A DNA stretch of 64,000 nucleotides, taken from the NCBI RefSeq assembly GCF_900119385.1, contig NZ_FPKO01000008.1:530059-594058 (forward strand), in the 5' to 3' direction. Below the pieces are notes generated by a model that searched no databases, was not told the origin of the DNA, and saw nothing but the letters and a program-made list of their open reading frames with translations. This DNA comes from Thermophilibacter mediterraneus (GTDB lineage Bacteria > Actinomycetota > Coriobacteriia > Coriobacteriales > Atopobiaceae). A program made the translations under genes and the position numbers. This document shows positions 33,463-41,658 of this stretch, in pieces (position 1 is the stretch's first letter; each line of letters begins with the position of its first letter).

Positions 33463-33858
33463 GTCATCACGGTCGACAAGCTCTCGGAGACGCCGCTCTA
33501 CCTGCAGCTGCGCGACTCCGTCATCGCGGGCATAGCCGCAGGCGAGCTGCGCCCCGGCGACGCCCTGCCCGCGACGCGCTCGCTCGCGGAGGACCTCGGC
33601 ATCAACCTGCACACCGTCAACAAGGCGTACGCGACCCTGCGCGACGAGGGCTACGTCATCCTGCTCGGCCGGCGCGGGGCCTACGTTGCCGACGCGCCCT
33701 CCGACCCCGCCGCCGGCATGGGTGCCGCGGAGCTCGGGGCCGCGCTCGAGAAGCTCGCCGTCGAGTTCAAGGCAAGCGGCGGCACGCGCGAGGCGTTCCT
33801 CGCCGCCTCCGAGCGAGTCGCCGCGGGCCTGCCCGGGGAGGCGGACCATGTCAGCTGA
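33463..33858 (+). CDS. GntR-family regulator (YtrA type), start codon unclear
   Basis: A short GntR regulator of about 131 residues. The winged helix begins LSETPLYLQLRDSVIAGIAA and includes LRPGDALPATRSLAEDLGINL and TLRDEGYVILLGRRGAYV. A short helical tail follows instead of a large effector domain, as in the YtrA subfamily. The coherent sequence begins VITVDKL at 33463, where the codon is GTC. No ATG, GTG or TTG occurs in frame upstream before a stop or downstream before the HTH, so either a rare start is used or the start was mutated or misread. It overlaps the next gene by 11 bp. Confidence 0.75.
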   Translation, partial: VITVDKLSETPLYLQLRDSVIAGIAAGELRPGDALPATRSLAEDLGINLHTVNKAYATLRDEGYVILLGRRGAYVADAPSDPAAGMGAAELGAALEKLAVEFKASGGTREAFLAASERVAAGLPGEADHVS

Positions 33859-34960
33859 GCTGGTGTCCCAGGCAACGGGCGTTGCCATGGCGCTCCTCAC
33901 CCTGCTCGCAGGGGGCCTGCTCGCCGCGGTGCCCTGGCTCACGCGCCGCCGCGAGGCCTTTGCCGTCACGGTCCCCGAGTCCGCGCAGTCGGACCCGCGC
34001 ATCGCCCGGATGCGCCGCGTCTACCTCGTGACCCTTCTCGTCATCTCGGTCGCGTGCGCCGCGGGCACCTACGCGCTCTCGCTCGCCGCCAACCCGCTCG
34101 CCCTCTCCGCCCTGACATGCGCGCCCGTGCTCGTCGGGTTTATCCTCATGCTCGTCTTTCGCACGCGCGTGCGCGCGATCAAGCGCGCCGAGGGCTGGAG
34201 GGCGCACGCCCAGCGCACTGCCGCCGTGGCGGGCTCAGCCGAGAAGAACGCGCCCAAGCCGCTCCCCCTCACCTGGAACCTCCTCTACCTGCCTGTCATT
34301 CTCGTCACGCTCGTCGTGACCGTGGCGCTCTACCCCGCCATGCCAGACCCCGTGCCCGTGCACTATGACGCCGCCGGCGTGGTGGACAACTACCTGGCCA
34401 AGGGCTGGCAGGTCATCGCAATGCCCGTGGCGGTGCAGGCGTTTCTCGCCCTCTCCTTTGCCGCGGCGCACTGGCAGATGCTGCGCAGCCGCCGACCGGT
34501 CGCGCCGGAGAGCCCCACGGCCTCGGCGCTCGCCTACGGCATGTTCGCCCGTGCGCAGAGCGTGGCGATGCTGGTGACGGGCCTTGTGATCGTGGCGGCA
34601 ATCGCCCTCATGCCGTTGACGTTCGCCGGAGTTGTGACGCCGGGGCAGTCGCTCGTCGCGCTGCTTGTGGTCTGCGTGGGCGCCATCGTGCCGCAGCTCG
34701 GCATTGCGCTCGTCTACGGCCAGGCGGGCTCGCGCCTCCTGCGCCGCATGGGGGCTGCCGGCGAGCTGGACTTCGACGACGACGCGCGGTGGCACCTCGG
34801 TCTCTTCTACGTCAACCGCGAGGACCCCTCCGTCGTGGTGCCCCGGCGCTTTGGCGTGGGATGGGCGATGAACTGGGGCAATCCGCGCTCGTGGGGCCTC
34901 GTCGCCCTCTTCGTGGCCGCCGTGGCGGCGTTCGTTGTTGTTATCGGGCTGCTCGTCTGA
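33848..34960 (+). CDS. DUF1648/DUF5808 membrane protein
   Basis: A 370-residue membrane protein with about seven helices. The DUF1648 segment is ALYPAMPDPVPVHYDAAGVVDNYLAKGWQ in the middle, and the C-terminal DUF5808 segment is WHLGLFYVNREDPSVVVPRRFGVGWAMNWG. Proteins of this plan are commonly encoded with YtrA-type GntR regulators and resemble SdpI-like immunity proteins. It overlaps the regulator gene, so they form an operon divergent from the ABC transporter. A protective role against wall-active peptides is inferred. Confidence 0.8.
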   Translation: MSAELVSQATGVAMALLTLLAGGLLAAVPWLTRRREAFAVTVPESAQSDPRIARMRRVYLVTLLVISVACAAGTYALSLAANPLALSALTCAPVLVGFILMLVFRTRVRAIKRAEGWRAHAQRTAAVAGSAEKNAPKPLPLTWNLLYLPVILVTLVVTVALYPAMPDPVPVHYDAAGVVDNYLAKGWQVIAMPVAVQAFLALSFAAAHWQMLRSRRPVAPESPTASALAYGMFARAQSVAMLVTGLVIVAAIALMPLTFAGVVTPGQSLVALLVVCVGAIVPQLGIALVYGQAGSRLLRRMGAAGELDFDDDARWHLGLFYVNREDPSVVVPRRFGVGWAMNWGNPRSWGLVALFVAAVAAFVVVIGLLV

Positions 34961-35049
34961 GCGCGCCGCTACGCACGACCGAGCCTATCCGCAACCGATC
35001 GCCGGCTCTATGAAGTCGTGCGTCAGCTCAAAGAAGGGGCAAGCCCCGA

Positions 35050-35983
35050 TTACCAAAGCGTCCGCTGGCCGGCGTTGGCGATCAGGCTCCTCTGGGCGCC
35101 CCGGGTCACCGCGTCCTCCGGCCGAACGCTGCCTATGAGAAGGGGACTCTCCGGATCATGCCGGCGATAGTTCTCGGCCGCCCTCCGATGGTCCCTGTTG
35201 GCGTAGCAGTACCGGCATCCGTTTGGGCAGGTATCGTAGGCGCCGATGTCGCGCGCTTCGAAGCAGCAGCACCCGGCGCGCATGCCCCGGTGCCTGAGCT
35301 GACGAAACTCCACGCCGTTGGCGCGCCCCAGGACGTCGAGCGTCATGCAGCCGCTCTGGTGGATGCCGTATCGCGAGAAGTCCCCGTTGGTGCCGCAGGT
35401 CTGGAGCCATAGACCATGCTCGGCCGCAACGGAGCCGAGCGTCCGCGCAAGGTCATCCATGTCCTCAACGGAGAGCGGCATGAGCTCGGGCATGTTGAGG
35501 CGCAGCTTCCGATACATCTCCACGAAGGAGAAGATGCAGCGGTCCACGTGCGGTGCCAGCACGTCGCACATGCGCGAGAAGGTCTCGCGGTGACGCTCGA
35601 GGGTGTAGGTGGGCGTGAGCAGCACCGAATCGTAGCGCCACGCAACGCGACGCGAGCCCACCTGGTCGGCCAGCTCGACGAGCGTCTCCATGCTCTGCTC
35701 GACGCTCGGAACGCCGGGCTCGATATCCTTGCCGTAGGCGGTTATCGTGTAGTAGAAGTAGGTATTGAAGCGGTCCGTGATCTCATGAAGGCGCGGCAGG
35801 ATGGGCCGATAGTCCTTGGAGCAGAAGACCACACAGTCCACGACCGCCGAATCCAGCTCATAGCGCGTCACCTTGTTGGGGAAGAGCGGGTTTCTCGCCA
35901 GGACGTAGCCCTCCTCGAAGCGGCGCAGCAGCCAGGGGGCGTAGTACTGGACGGTGTCGGTGCGCGCCCGTGTTGATGATCAT
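35050..35983 (-). pseudogene. DUF1848 protein, frameshifted near the start
   Basis: From 35871 leftward the frame encodes a long DUF1848 segment (DCVVFCSKDYRPILPRL, YYTITAYG, the Cys-rich CPNGCRYCYANRDH). DUF1848 proteins carry radical-SAM-like Cys patterns but have no proven role. The natural start is the ATG at 35983 (MIINTGA), yet the frame breaks in the GCGCGC stretch near 35963: restoring two bases gives RTDTVQYYAPWLLRRFEEGYVL and joins the main frame. This is a real indel or a sequencing error. Confidence 0.75.
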
Positions 35984-36005
35984 TCGTCCCCCCCAAAGCG
36001 CCCGC

Positions 36006-36025
36006 GCCGCCTCAAAAGAGGCGGC
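36006..36025. terminator. Short hairpin upstream of the DUF1848 gene
   Basis: Arms GCCGCCTC and GAGGCGGC around AAAA. It lies in the leader of the DUF1848 gene, 23 bp before the ATG, so it may be an attenuator rather than a terminator. Confidence 0.4.
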
Positions 36026-36064
36026 GGCCCCCTCTCTTCTTCCGATCTCGTGGGCAATCATAGA

Positions 36065-36078
36065 AGAACAGGTGTTCT
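36065..36078. promoter_or_regulatory. AGAACAGGTGTTCT palindrome upstream of DUF1848
   Basis: A second GAAC-N4-GTTC palindrome. Read toward the DUF1848 gene it is followed by TATGAT a few bases later, the same geometry as at the higBA promoter. It would suit a LexA-type repressor. Confidence 0.55.
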
Positions 36079-36180
36079 ATTTCAAGAGAAGGGTTCCTGT
36101 TCAGCCGGAGGGAGGCGCGGCGCCTATGTGCGCGGGCGGGCAGCATCCGACACCGAGAGATTCACGCCCTCCTCGGGAAA

Positions 36181-36486
36181 TCAGACGTAGCGCGCGTAAT
36201 CCTGGAGCGAGTGGAAGATGTGCGCTATCACGATTCGGGTGTCACGGTACGCGTACAGGACAACGTAGCGCATGACGGGCATCGAACGATAGCCACGCGA
36301 GGCAACTTCGGGCATGCGACTCAGCGGATACATTTCCGGGTGTTCGCAAACGAGCGCAACCTTAGACTCAAACTCCTCGACAAAACGACGTGCAGCCTTC
36401 TTGCTCTCAAGCTCAACCGAGAGATAGCGCACGATTTCCTCGAAGTCCGCCTGAGCGCGCGGGAGAAGAACGAAGTCACAGGCCAT
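36181..36486 (-). CDS. ParE/RelE-family toxin
   Basis: A 101-residue toxin of the ParE/RelE superfamily. It has the typical start FVLLPRAQADFEEIVRYLS, a helical middle (ARRFVEEFESKVALVCEHPEM) and the C-terminal strands YRSMPVMRYVVLYAYRDTRI ending HIFHSLQDYARYV. Its start overlaps the antitoxin gene by 11 bp, the usual order for this type. Whether it acts on gyrase or on mRNA cannot be told. Confidence 0.87.
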   Translation of the reverse strand: MACDFVLLPRAQADFEEIVRYLSVELESKKAARRFVEEFESKVALVCEHPEMYPLSRMPEVASRGYRSMPVMRYVVLYAYRDTRIVIAHIFHSLQDYARYV

Positions 36487-36745
36487 ACTTCTCCTTCATA
36501 CTGGAGACGAACGCGATCCCGTCAACGTAGTCTCCTCGCTCGTACGATCCGTCCGCATCCGCAAGAACGCGGACGAGGCGCGCTTTGGCCACCTCCTCGC
36601 ACATGAGGTCGTAGTCCTCGGCCCGCATGACCACAAACTCGCTGTAACCGTTCTTGGTGACGGTGACAGGCTCGGGAGACTCCTTGACGAGCCTGGCAAA
36701 CGCCGCCGTGTCCTTCATGTCGCGAATGGGAACGCAGACCGCCAT
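36476..36745 (-). CDS. Phd/YefM-family antitoxin
   Basis: An 89-residue antitoxin with the Phd/YefM N-terminal DNA-binding fold: IRDMKDTAAFARLVKESPEP, then VTVTKNGYSEFVVMRAEDYD. Its C-terminal helix should clamp the toxin. GGGGAG precedes the ATG at 36745. It is the first gene of the pair and probably represses its own promoter in the AT-richer stretch at 36770-36800. Confidence 0.87.
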   Translation of the reverse strand: MAVCVPIRDMKDTAAFARLVKESPEPVTVTKNGYSEFVVMRAEDYDLMCEEVAKARLVRVLADADGSYERGDYVDGIAFVSSMKEKYGL

Positions 36746-36932
36746 GGCGAGCTCCCCTCTCTTCTCACGGGCAAAATGTGGCTCAATAATACCACGCTAC
36801 CGCCCCCGGCGGCGCGAGCGGGCGCGGACGAACCGCGGCAACGTCTCCCGAGCGGCATCCCCGGCGAGAGTTGAGAATTGCTTGACCATGTCCGGCTAAC
36901 ATTGAGGGGCTCTACGTTCGACGGGAGGAATC

Positions 36933-38105
36933 ATGGACGTGACGCGCGACGGGCACCGGGAGGCGCCCCTCATCCTCATAGTTGACGACGAGCGCGACAT
37001 CGCGGACATGCTCGACTCGTACTTTCGCCTCGAGGGGTACCGCACGCTCGTCGCCGCGAACGCCTCCGAGGCGCTCCGTGCCGCGCGACGCGCGCCCGAC
37101 GTCATACTGCTGGACGTGAACCTGCCCGACGCCGACGGCTTCTCCGTCTGCCGGGAAGTGCGCGAGCTCGTCGCCTGCCCCATCATCTTCCTCACGGCGC
37201 GCGTCGAGGACGCGGACGCCATCGCCGGCTTCGCCGCGGGAGGGGACGACTACGTGACCAAGCCCTTCTCGCTCGAGGTCCTGGGCGCCCGCGTGCGCGC
37301 CCAGCTCGCGCGCGAGCGCAGGCGCCTCGACCGCGCCACGGTCCGCTTCTCGGGCGGCGTCACGGTGGACTTCGCGCGCCGCGAGGTCCGGGTCGCGACC
37401 GACGACGGGGAGCGCGTCGCGACCCTCGCGCGCAAGGACTTCGACATCGTGGCCCTCCTCTCCCGCAGGCCGGGGCAGGTCTTCGACCGCGACATGATCT
37501 ACGAGCGCGTCTGGGGCGAGCCCGGCGACTCCTCGGTGGTGACCGAGCACGTGCGGCGCATCCGGCGCGCGCTTGCCGAGGCGGGCTGCGCGACGGAGCC
37601 GCTCGCGACCGTGTGGGGCGTGGGGTACTCGTGGCGCGGGCGACGGCCTGCCCCCGCTCGTCATGGCGGACGGCCGCGCGCTCTCGCGCATCGCGGACAA
37701 CCTCGTGGCCAACGCGACTCGCTACGCCCGCTGCGAGGTGGGCGTCTCGCTCTCGTGGGAAGACGACGAGCTCGAGCTCGTCGTCACCGACGACGGCCCG
37801 GGGTTCGGCGAGGCCGCCCTGGATCGCGCGGCGGAGCCCTTCTGGGGCGAGTCCAAGGGCGCCGGTGGGCACCTCGGGCTCGGGCTCTACGTCGCCCGGC
37901 TCCTCGCCGAGAAGCACGGCGGCTCGCTCGAGCTCTCCCGGGGCGAGGGCGGCGGGGCGCTCGTCCGGGTGCGCGTGTCCGCCCCACGGGAGCCGCGGGG
38001 CGCGTGAGCGCCGCGAGCGGGGGCGCCGGCGCGGCACGACGCCGCGACCCGGGCCCCGGCCCAGGGCCCCGCCGGAATGTGACGGATTTACCACCGATCG
38101 TTTAG
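36933..38105 (+). CDS. Response regulator (OmpR family) with lost stop
   Basis: The first 236 residues form a complete OmpR-type regulator: phosphoacceptor D61 (VILLDVNLPDADG), Lys in VTKPFSL, and a winged helix ending TVWGVGYSWRG. The frame then continues for about 150 further residues that are an out-of-frame reading of a histidine kinase ATPase domain (RRPAPARHGGRPRALAHRG...), so the natural C-terminus has been lost. The likely cause is a deletion that joined the end of the regulator gene to the 3' part of its partner kinase gene. GGGAGGAATC precedes the ATG. Confidence 0.8.
   Translation: MDVTRDGHREAPLILIVDDERDIADMLDSYFRLEGYRTLVAANASEALRAARRAPDVILLDVNLPDADGFSVCREVRELVACPIIFLTARVEDADAIAGFAAGGDDYVTKPFSLEVLGARVRAQLARERRRLDRATVRFSGGVTVDFARREVRVATDDGERVATLARKDFDIVALLSRRPGQVFDRDMIYERVWGEPGDSSVVTEHVRRIRRALAEAGCATEPLATVWGVGYSWRGRRPAPARHGGRPRALAHRGQPRGQRDSLRPLRGGRLALVGRRRARARRHRRRPGVRRGRPGSRGGALLGRVQGRRWAPRARALRRPAPRREARRLARALPGRGRRGARPGARVRPTGAAGRVSAASGGAGAARRRDPGPGPGPRRNVTDLPPIV
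37663..38007 (+). pseudogene. Histidine kinase remnant, ATPase domain only
   Basis: In another frame than the regulator, this stretch reads MADGRALSRIADNLVANATRYA, DDGPGFGE, and HLGLGLYVARLLAEKHGG, the N, G1 and G2 boxes of an HATPase domain. Sensor, membrane and phosphoacceptor parts are missing. It abuts the regulator's natural end near 37640, so several hundred bases are gone. Confidence 0.8.
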
Positions 38106-38167
38106 GCTTTCTTGACCTTCTCCCCCTAGTCTGGTCACCGTGAGCAAGCTGACGGAGGGAGACGGCG

Positions 38168-38887
38168 ATGACCAGCCCAGACGATGCCAGGACGACCGAG
38201 ACGCGCCCCGACGGGAGCGGTCGGCGCCGCGTGCGCGCCGCCCTCGCCGCCACCGCCGTCGCCCTCGCCGCCCTTGCGGCAGGCGTCACGCTCGGCCCCG
38301 GGCTCTGGGGCTTCTTCTCGAACGGCGAGGCGGTCCGCGCCTGGGTCGACGCCCAGGGCGCCCTCGCGCCCGTCGCCATGGGGGCGCTCGTCGTGGCGCA
38401 GATCGTGGTGGCGGTGCTCCCCGGCGAGCCCGTCGAGCTCGCCGCCGGCTACCTCTTCGGCGCCTGGGAGGGGACCGTCATCTGCCTTCTCGGCGGGCTC
38501 GTGGGGACGCTCGTGGTGACGGCGCTCGTGAGGGCGCTCGGGATGCGCGTCGTGCGCCTGTTCTTCTCGGCGGAGCAGGTCGAGGGGGTCTCGTGGCTCA
38601 GGGACTCGGCGCGCTTCGAGCTCGTCATGTTCCTGGTCTTCCTCATCCCGGGAACGCCCAAGGACGTCCTCACCTACGTGGCGGGGCTCACGCCGTGCCG
38701 CTGGTGGCGCGTCGGCGCCATCGCCACGGTGGGCAGGATCCCCTCGGTGGTGACGTCGACGCTCGCCGCCGGGTTCGCCTCGCAGGGCAACTGGGCCGCG
38801 GCGGTCGCCACGCTCGTCGTCACCCTCGCGCTCGTGGGGGCGGGCGGGGGCGCCTACGCGCTCGTCCGGCGCCGCGCGACCACCTGA
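38168..38887 (+). CDS. TVP38/TMEM64 (DedA-like) membrane protein
   Basis: A 239-residue membrane protein of the SNARE-associated/TVP38 group. It has a helix near residues 25-48, the family core LPGEPVELAAGYLFGAWEGT, and the re-entrant motif FLIPGTPKDVLTYVAGLTPC, then helices to the C-terminus. Members transport or flip lipids or envelope intermediates; the cargo is unknown. GGAGGGAGACGGCG precedes the ATG. It is convergent with the HAD gene, 9 bp apart. Confidence 0.83.
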   Translation: MTSPDDARTTETRPDGSGRRRVRAALAATAVALAALAAGVTLGPGLWGFFSNGEAVRAWVDAQGALAPVAMGALVVAQIVVAVLPGEPVELAAGYLFGAWEGTVICLLGGLVGTLVVTALVRALGMRVVRLFFSAEQVEGVSWLRDSARFELVMFLVFLIPGTPKDVLTYVAGLTPCRWWRVGAIATVGRIPSVVTSTLAAGFASQGNWAAAVATLVVTLALVGAGGGAYALVRRRATT

Positions 38888-38896
38888 CGCGCGGCG

Positions 38897-39688
38897 TCAG
38901 GCCCCGAGCAGCCCCAGCCTCCGGCACGCCTCCAGGACGCCGTCGTCGTCCACGCCCGGCGCCACCATCGTGGCCGCCGCGCGCACCTCGTCGTCGGCTC
39001 CGCCCATGGCCACGCTCGTCCCCACGCAGCGAAACATCGGCACGTCGTTGCCGCCGTCTCCAAACGCGACGCACTCCTCGGGCAAGAGCCCCCAGCGCTC
39101 GAGCGCCGCGGCGACGCCGGCCGGCTTGCCGCCGCCCGCGGGGATGACGTCGCAGAAGTTGGGACTCCAGCGCGTGGGCTCCACGTGCTCGCACGCGTCC
39201 ATGAAGAGGCGCTCCTCCCCGGGCCCCACGTAGACGCAGAACTGGTAGGTGGGCTCCTCGAGCGCGAGGGCGAGGTCCCCCACCGGCGTCACGTTGTCCA
39301 CGGCGGCCTCCGCCGCGACCACGCGCGGGGTGTGGCGGCTCACGAACATGCGAGAGAGCTGCATGACCGCGACGTCGATGGTGCCGGCAGCGGCGAGGTC
39401 GGTGATGCGGCGCACGTCGTCGGGGTCGATGGGCTCGTCGCGAAAGACCTCCCCCGAGGCGTCGTAGCAGTACTGCCCGTTGAACGCGAGCACGCCGTCA
39501 AACGGCAGCCTCGCGTCGAGCTCGCGGATGGGTCGCGGGAGGTCCGCCATCGAGCGGCCCGTCGCCAGGAAGAGCAGGACGCCCCGCTCGCGCAGCCCCT
39601 CGAGCGCGCGCGCCGCCGACGCAGGGACCTCGTGGGTGTCAAAGCTCACGAGCGTCCCGTCGATGTCGAAGAACGCGGCGCGGATCAT
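38897..39688 (-). CDS. Cof-type HAD phosphatase
   Basis: A 263-residue HAD hydrolase of the Cof/YbjI subfamily (type IIB cap). Motifs are DIDGT at residues 8-12, FLATGRS in the middle, GGGKPAG with its Lys, and FGDGGNDVPMF at the end. Such enzymes dephosphorylate sugar phosphates, pyridoxal phosphate or flavin precursors with low specificity. GGAGGGG precedes the ATG. It stands alone. Confidence 0.87.
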   Translation of the reverse strand: MIRAAFFDIDGTLVSFDTHEVPASAARALEGLRERGVLLFLATGRSMADLPRPIRELDARLPFDGVLAFNGQYCYDASGEVFRDEPIDPDDVRRITDLAAAGTIDVAVMQLSRMFVSRHTPRVVAAEAAVDNVTPVGDLALALEEPTYQFCVYVGPGEERLFMDACEHVEPTRWSPNFCDVIPAGGGKPAGVAAALERWGLLPEECVAFGDGGNDVPMFRCVGTSVAMGGADDEVRAAATMVAPGVDDDGVLEACRRLGLLGA

Positions 39689-39796
39689 GGGCCCTCCCCT
39701 CCCGGCAGGCGTGGCGGGCGCTCCCGCCGACGGGCCCGGCCCTGCTCCAGGACGCCCTCCCTGCCAGATTTATGCGAATAAATATTCCCACATCAG

Positions 39797-40069
39797 CTCG
39801 AGGTTCCCGGGCTCACGCCCGAAATCGCCGTCTCGGGGACGTACGCCCACATCGAGGGGACGCTCGGGCTCCAGGTCCTCACGAGCCGCCGCACCATCAC
39901 GATGGAGCCCGTCGGGGAGGCCGACGCGACGCTCCTGGGCGTGGGCGCGGGGACGTACGCGGCGCGCATCGTGTCGCACACGTTCTCGAGCACGGGCGCC
40001 CAGTTCGAGCACATCGACGCGCTGCAGCTCCCCGGGTTCTTCTCGGCTCGGCTCGTGGTCACCCGGTAG
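39797..40069 (+). pseudogene. C-terminal remnant of a GntR/UTRA regulator
   Basis: Ninety codons read LEVPGLTPEIAV... then EADATLLGVGAGTYAARIVS and FEHIDALQLPGFFSARLVVTR before a stop. This is the end of a UTRA effector domain (pattern 'A..LGV..GT......T.....F........D.F.....V..R'). There is no start codon and no HTH domain; the break lies near 39780, in an AT-rich patch. Most of the gene is gone. Confidence 0.65.
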
Positions 40070-40087
40070 GGGGCGCAGCGGGGCCCC

Positions 40088-40603
40088 TCACGGGCGCGCG
40101 CAGGTCGCCGGGCCGCCCCGCAGGATGTCGAGGCCGTGCCCGAGCGGTCCCAGGACGGCCTCGAGGTTCTCCGTCGCGGCGCGCGGACTGCCGGGGAGGT
40201 TCACGACGAGCGTGCGCCCCACGATCCCGGCCGTCGCGCGCGAGAGCCACGCGCGGTCGGTGATCCTCGCGCTCGCGGCGCGCATGGCCTCGGGCAGGCC
40301 CGGCACGCGGCGCTCGCAGACGGCCTCGGTCGCCTCGGGCGTGACGTCGCGCGGCGAGAGGCCCGTCCCGCCGCAGGTGAGCACGAGCGCGATGTCCTCG
40401 TCGGCGGCCCGGGTCAGCGCGGCCTCGATGTCGGGCCGCTCGTCGGGGACCACGCGGGTCCCCGCCACCTCGTAGCCGCTCGCGGCGAGCAGCGCCGCGA
40501 CGGCCGGCCCCGTCTCGTCCTCGTAGATGCCCGCCGAGGCGCGGTCGCTCACGGTGACCACGAGCGCCCGGTGCGCCCCGCCCCTCGGAACCCTCTCGCC
40601 CAT
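40088..40603 (-). CDS. MogA/MoaB-type molybdopterin adenylyltransferase
   Basis: A 171-residue protein of the MogA/MoaB family, which adenylates molybdopterin before molybdenum insertion. Key segments are VTVSDRASAGIYEDETGPAV, LVLTCGGTGLSPRDVTPEAT and TLVVNLPGSPRAATENLEAVL. GGGAGGTAGCT precedes the ATG at 40603. It is the last gene of the molybdate/Moco operon, 2 bp after the MoeA-like gene. Confidence 0.9.
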   Translation of the reverse strand: MGERVPRGGAHRALVVTVSDRASAGIYEDETGPAVAALLAASGYEVAGTRVVPDERPDIEAALTRAADEDIALVLTCGGTGLSPRDVTPEATEAVCERRVPGLPEAMRAASARITDRAWLSRATAGIVGRTLVVNLPGSPRAATENLEAVLGPLGHGLDILRGGPATCARP

Positions 40604-40605
40604 AG

Positions 40606-41658
40606 CTACCTCCCGAACGGGCAGTGCGGGAACGCGCACTCCGCGCAGCCCAGGCACAGCCCGCCCTCGCCGAGCGCCACGAGGTCCGCGCGCCGGATCT
40701 CCACGCCCGCGGCGATGCGCGGCAGCACGAGGTCGAGCACCGTCGCCCTGCTGTACATCGCGCACCCCGGCACGCCGAGCACCGGGACCTCGCGGCCCTC
40801 GGGTCCGCCGAGGTAGCCCACGAGCAGCATCGCCCCCGGCAGGACCGGCGCCCCGTAGGCGACCACGCGCGCCCCGGCGGCTCGGATGGCGCCGGGGGTG
40901 TTGTCGTCGGGGTCCACGGACATGCCGCCCGTGCAGAGCACGAGGTCGACGCCGGCCGCGCGGGCCTCGCCGATCGCGGCCGCGACGTCGGCGCGCTCGT
41001 CCCCGGGGGTCGCGCGCATCACGGTCTCGATGCCGTACGCGGCGAGCTTCTCGACCATGACGGGCGTGAAGCGGTCCTCGATGAGACCGGAGGCGACCTC
41101 GGAGCCCGTCGCTATGACGGCGGCGGTGCGCAGGCGGTACGGCTCGACGGACAGCAGCGGCGCGCCCCCGGCCGCCGCCTCTGCCGCGGCGAGGCGCTCC
41201 TCGGCAATGACGAGCGGGATCACGCGGGTCCCCGCCAGGAGGTCGCCCTCGCGCACGGGAAAGCCGCCCCGCCGCGTGGCGACCATGACCTCGTCGACCG
41301 AGTTGACGGCGGCGAGGCGCGCCGAGTCGACGAGCAGCACGCCGTCGCGGTCGGCGAGCACGTTGATCTTGCCCTCCGAGGGCGCCCCGGACGTCCGCGT
41401 GCCCGGCCCCGCCACGAGCGCCGCCATGCGGGCCGCGGCGTCGTCCTCGTGGACCATGCCGGGCTCGAGCTCGAACACGTAGAGGCTGCGCTTGCCCATG
41501 GAGAGAAGGACGGGGACGTCGTCGGGCGTCACCACGTGGCCCTTCCTGAAGCGCGGCCCCTTGAAGCGCGGCGCGCCCGGGTCGTCGCCGGTCAGAATCT
41601 GCGTCATGTCGTGGCAGAGCACGTGCCCCACCGCGTCCTCGGTCCTCACGAGCCTCAT
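40606..41658 (-). CDS. MoeA-like molybdopterin-binding protein with C-terminal Cys cluster
   Basis: A 350-residue protein with a MoCF/MoeA-type molybdopterin-binding domain: AAVIATGSEVASGLIEDRF, VDLVLCTGGMSVDPDDNTPG and VLGVPGCAMYSRATVLDLVL. The N-terminal part differs from classic MoeA (KGHVVTPDDVPVLLSMGKRSLYVFELEPG). The C-terminus ends in CLGCAECAFPHCPFG, four Cys that could hold a metal or Fe-S cluster. This type recurs in loci for selenium-dependent molybdenum hydroxylases. Its start overlaps the stop of the MoaC-MOSC gene by 4 bp. Confidence 0.82.
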   Translation of the reverse strand: MRLVRTEDAVGHVLCHDMTQILTGDDPGAPRFKGPRFRKGHVVTPDDVPVLLSMGKRSLYVFELEPGMVHEDDAAARMAALVAGPGTRTSGAPSEGKINVLADRDGVLLVDSARLAAVNSVDEVMVATRRGGFPVREGDLLAGTRVIPLVIAEERLAAAEAAAGGAPLLSVEPYRLRTAAVIATGSEVASGLIEDRFTPVMVEKLAAYGIETVMRATPGDERADVAAAIGEARAAGVDLVLCTGGMSVDPDDNTPGAIRAAGARVVAYGAPVLPGAMLLVGYLGGPEGREVPVLGVPGCAMYSRATVLDLVLPRIAAGVEIRRADLVALGEGGLCLGCAECAFPHCPFGR

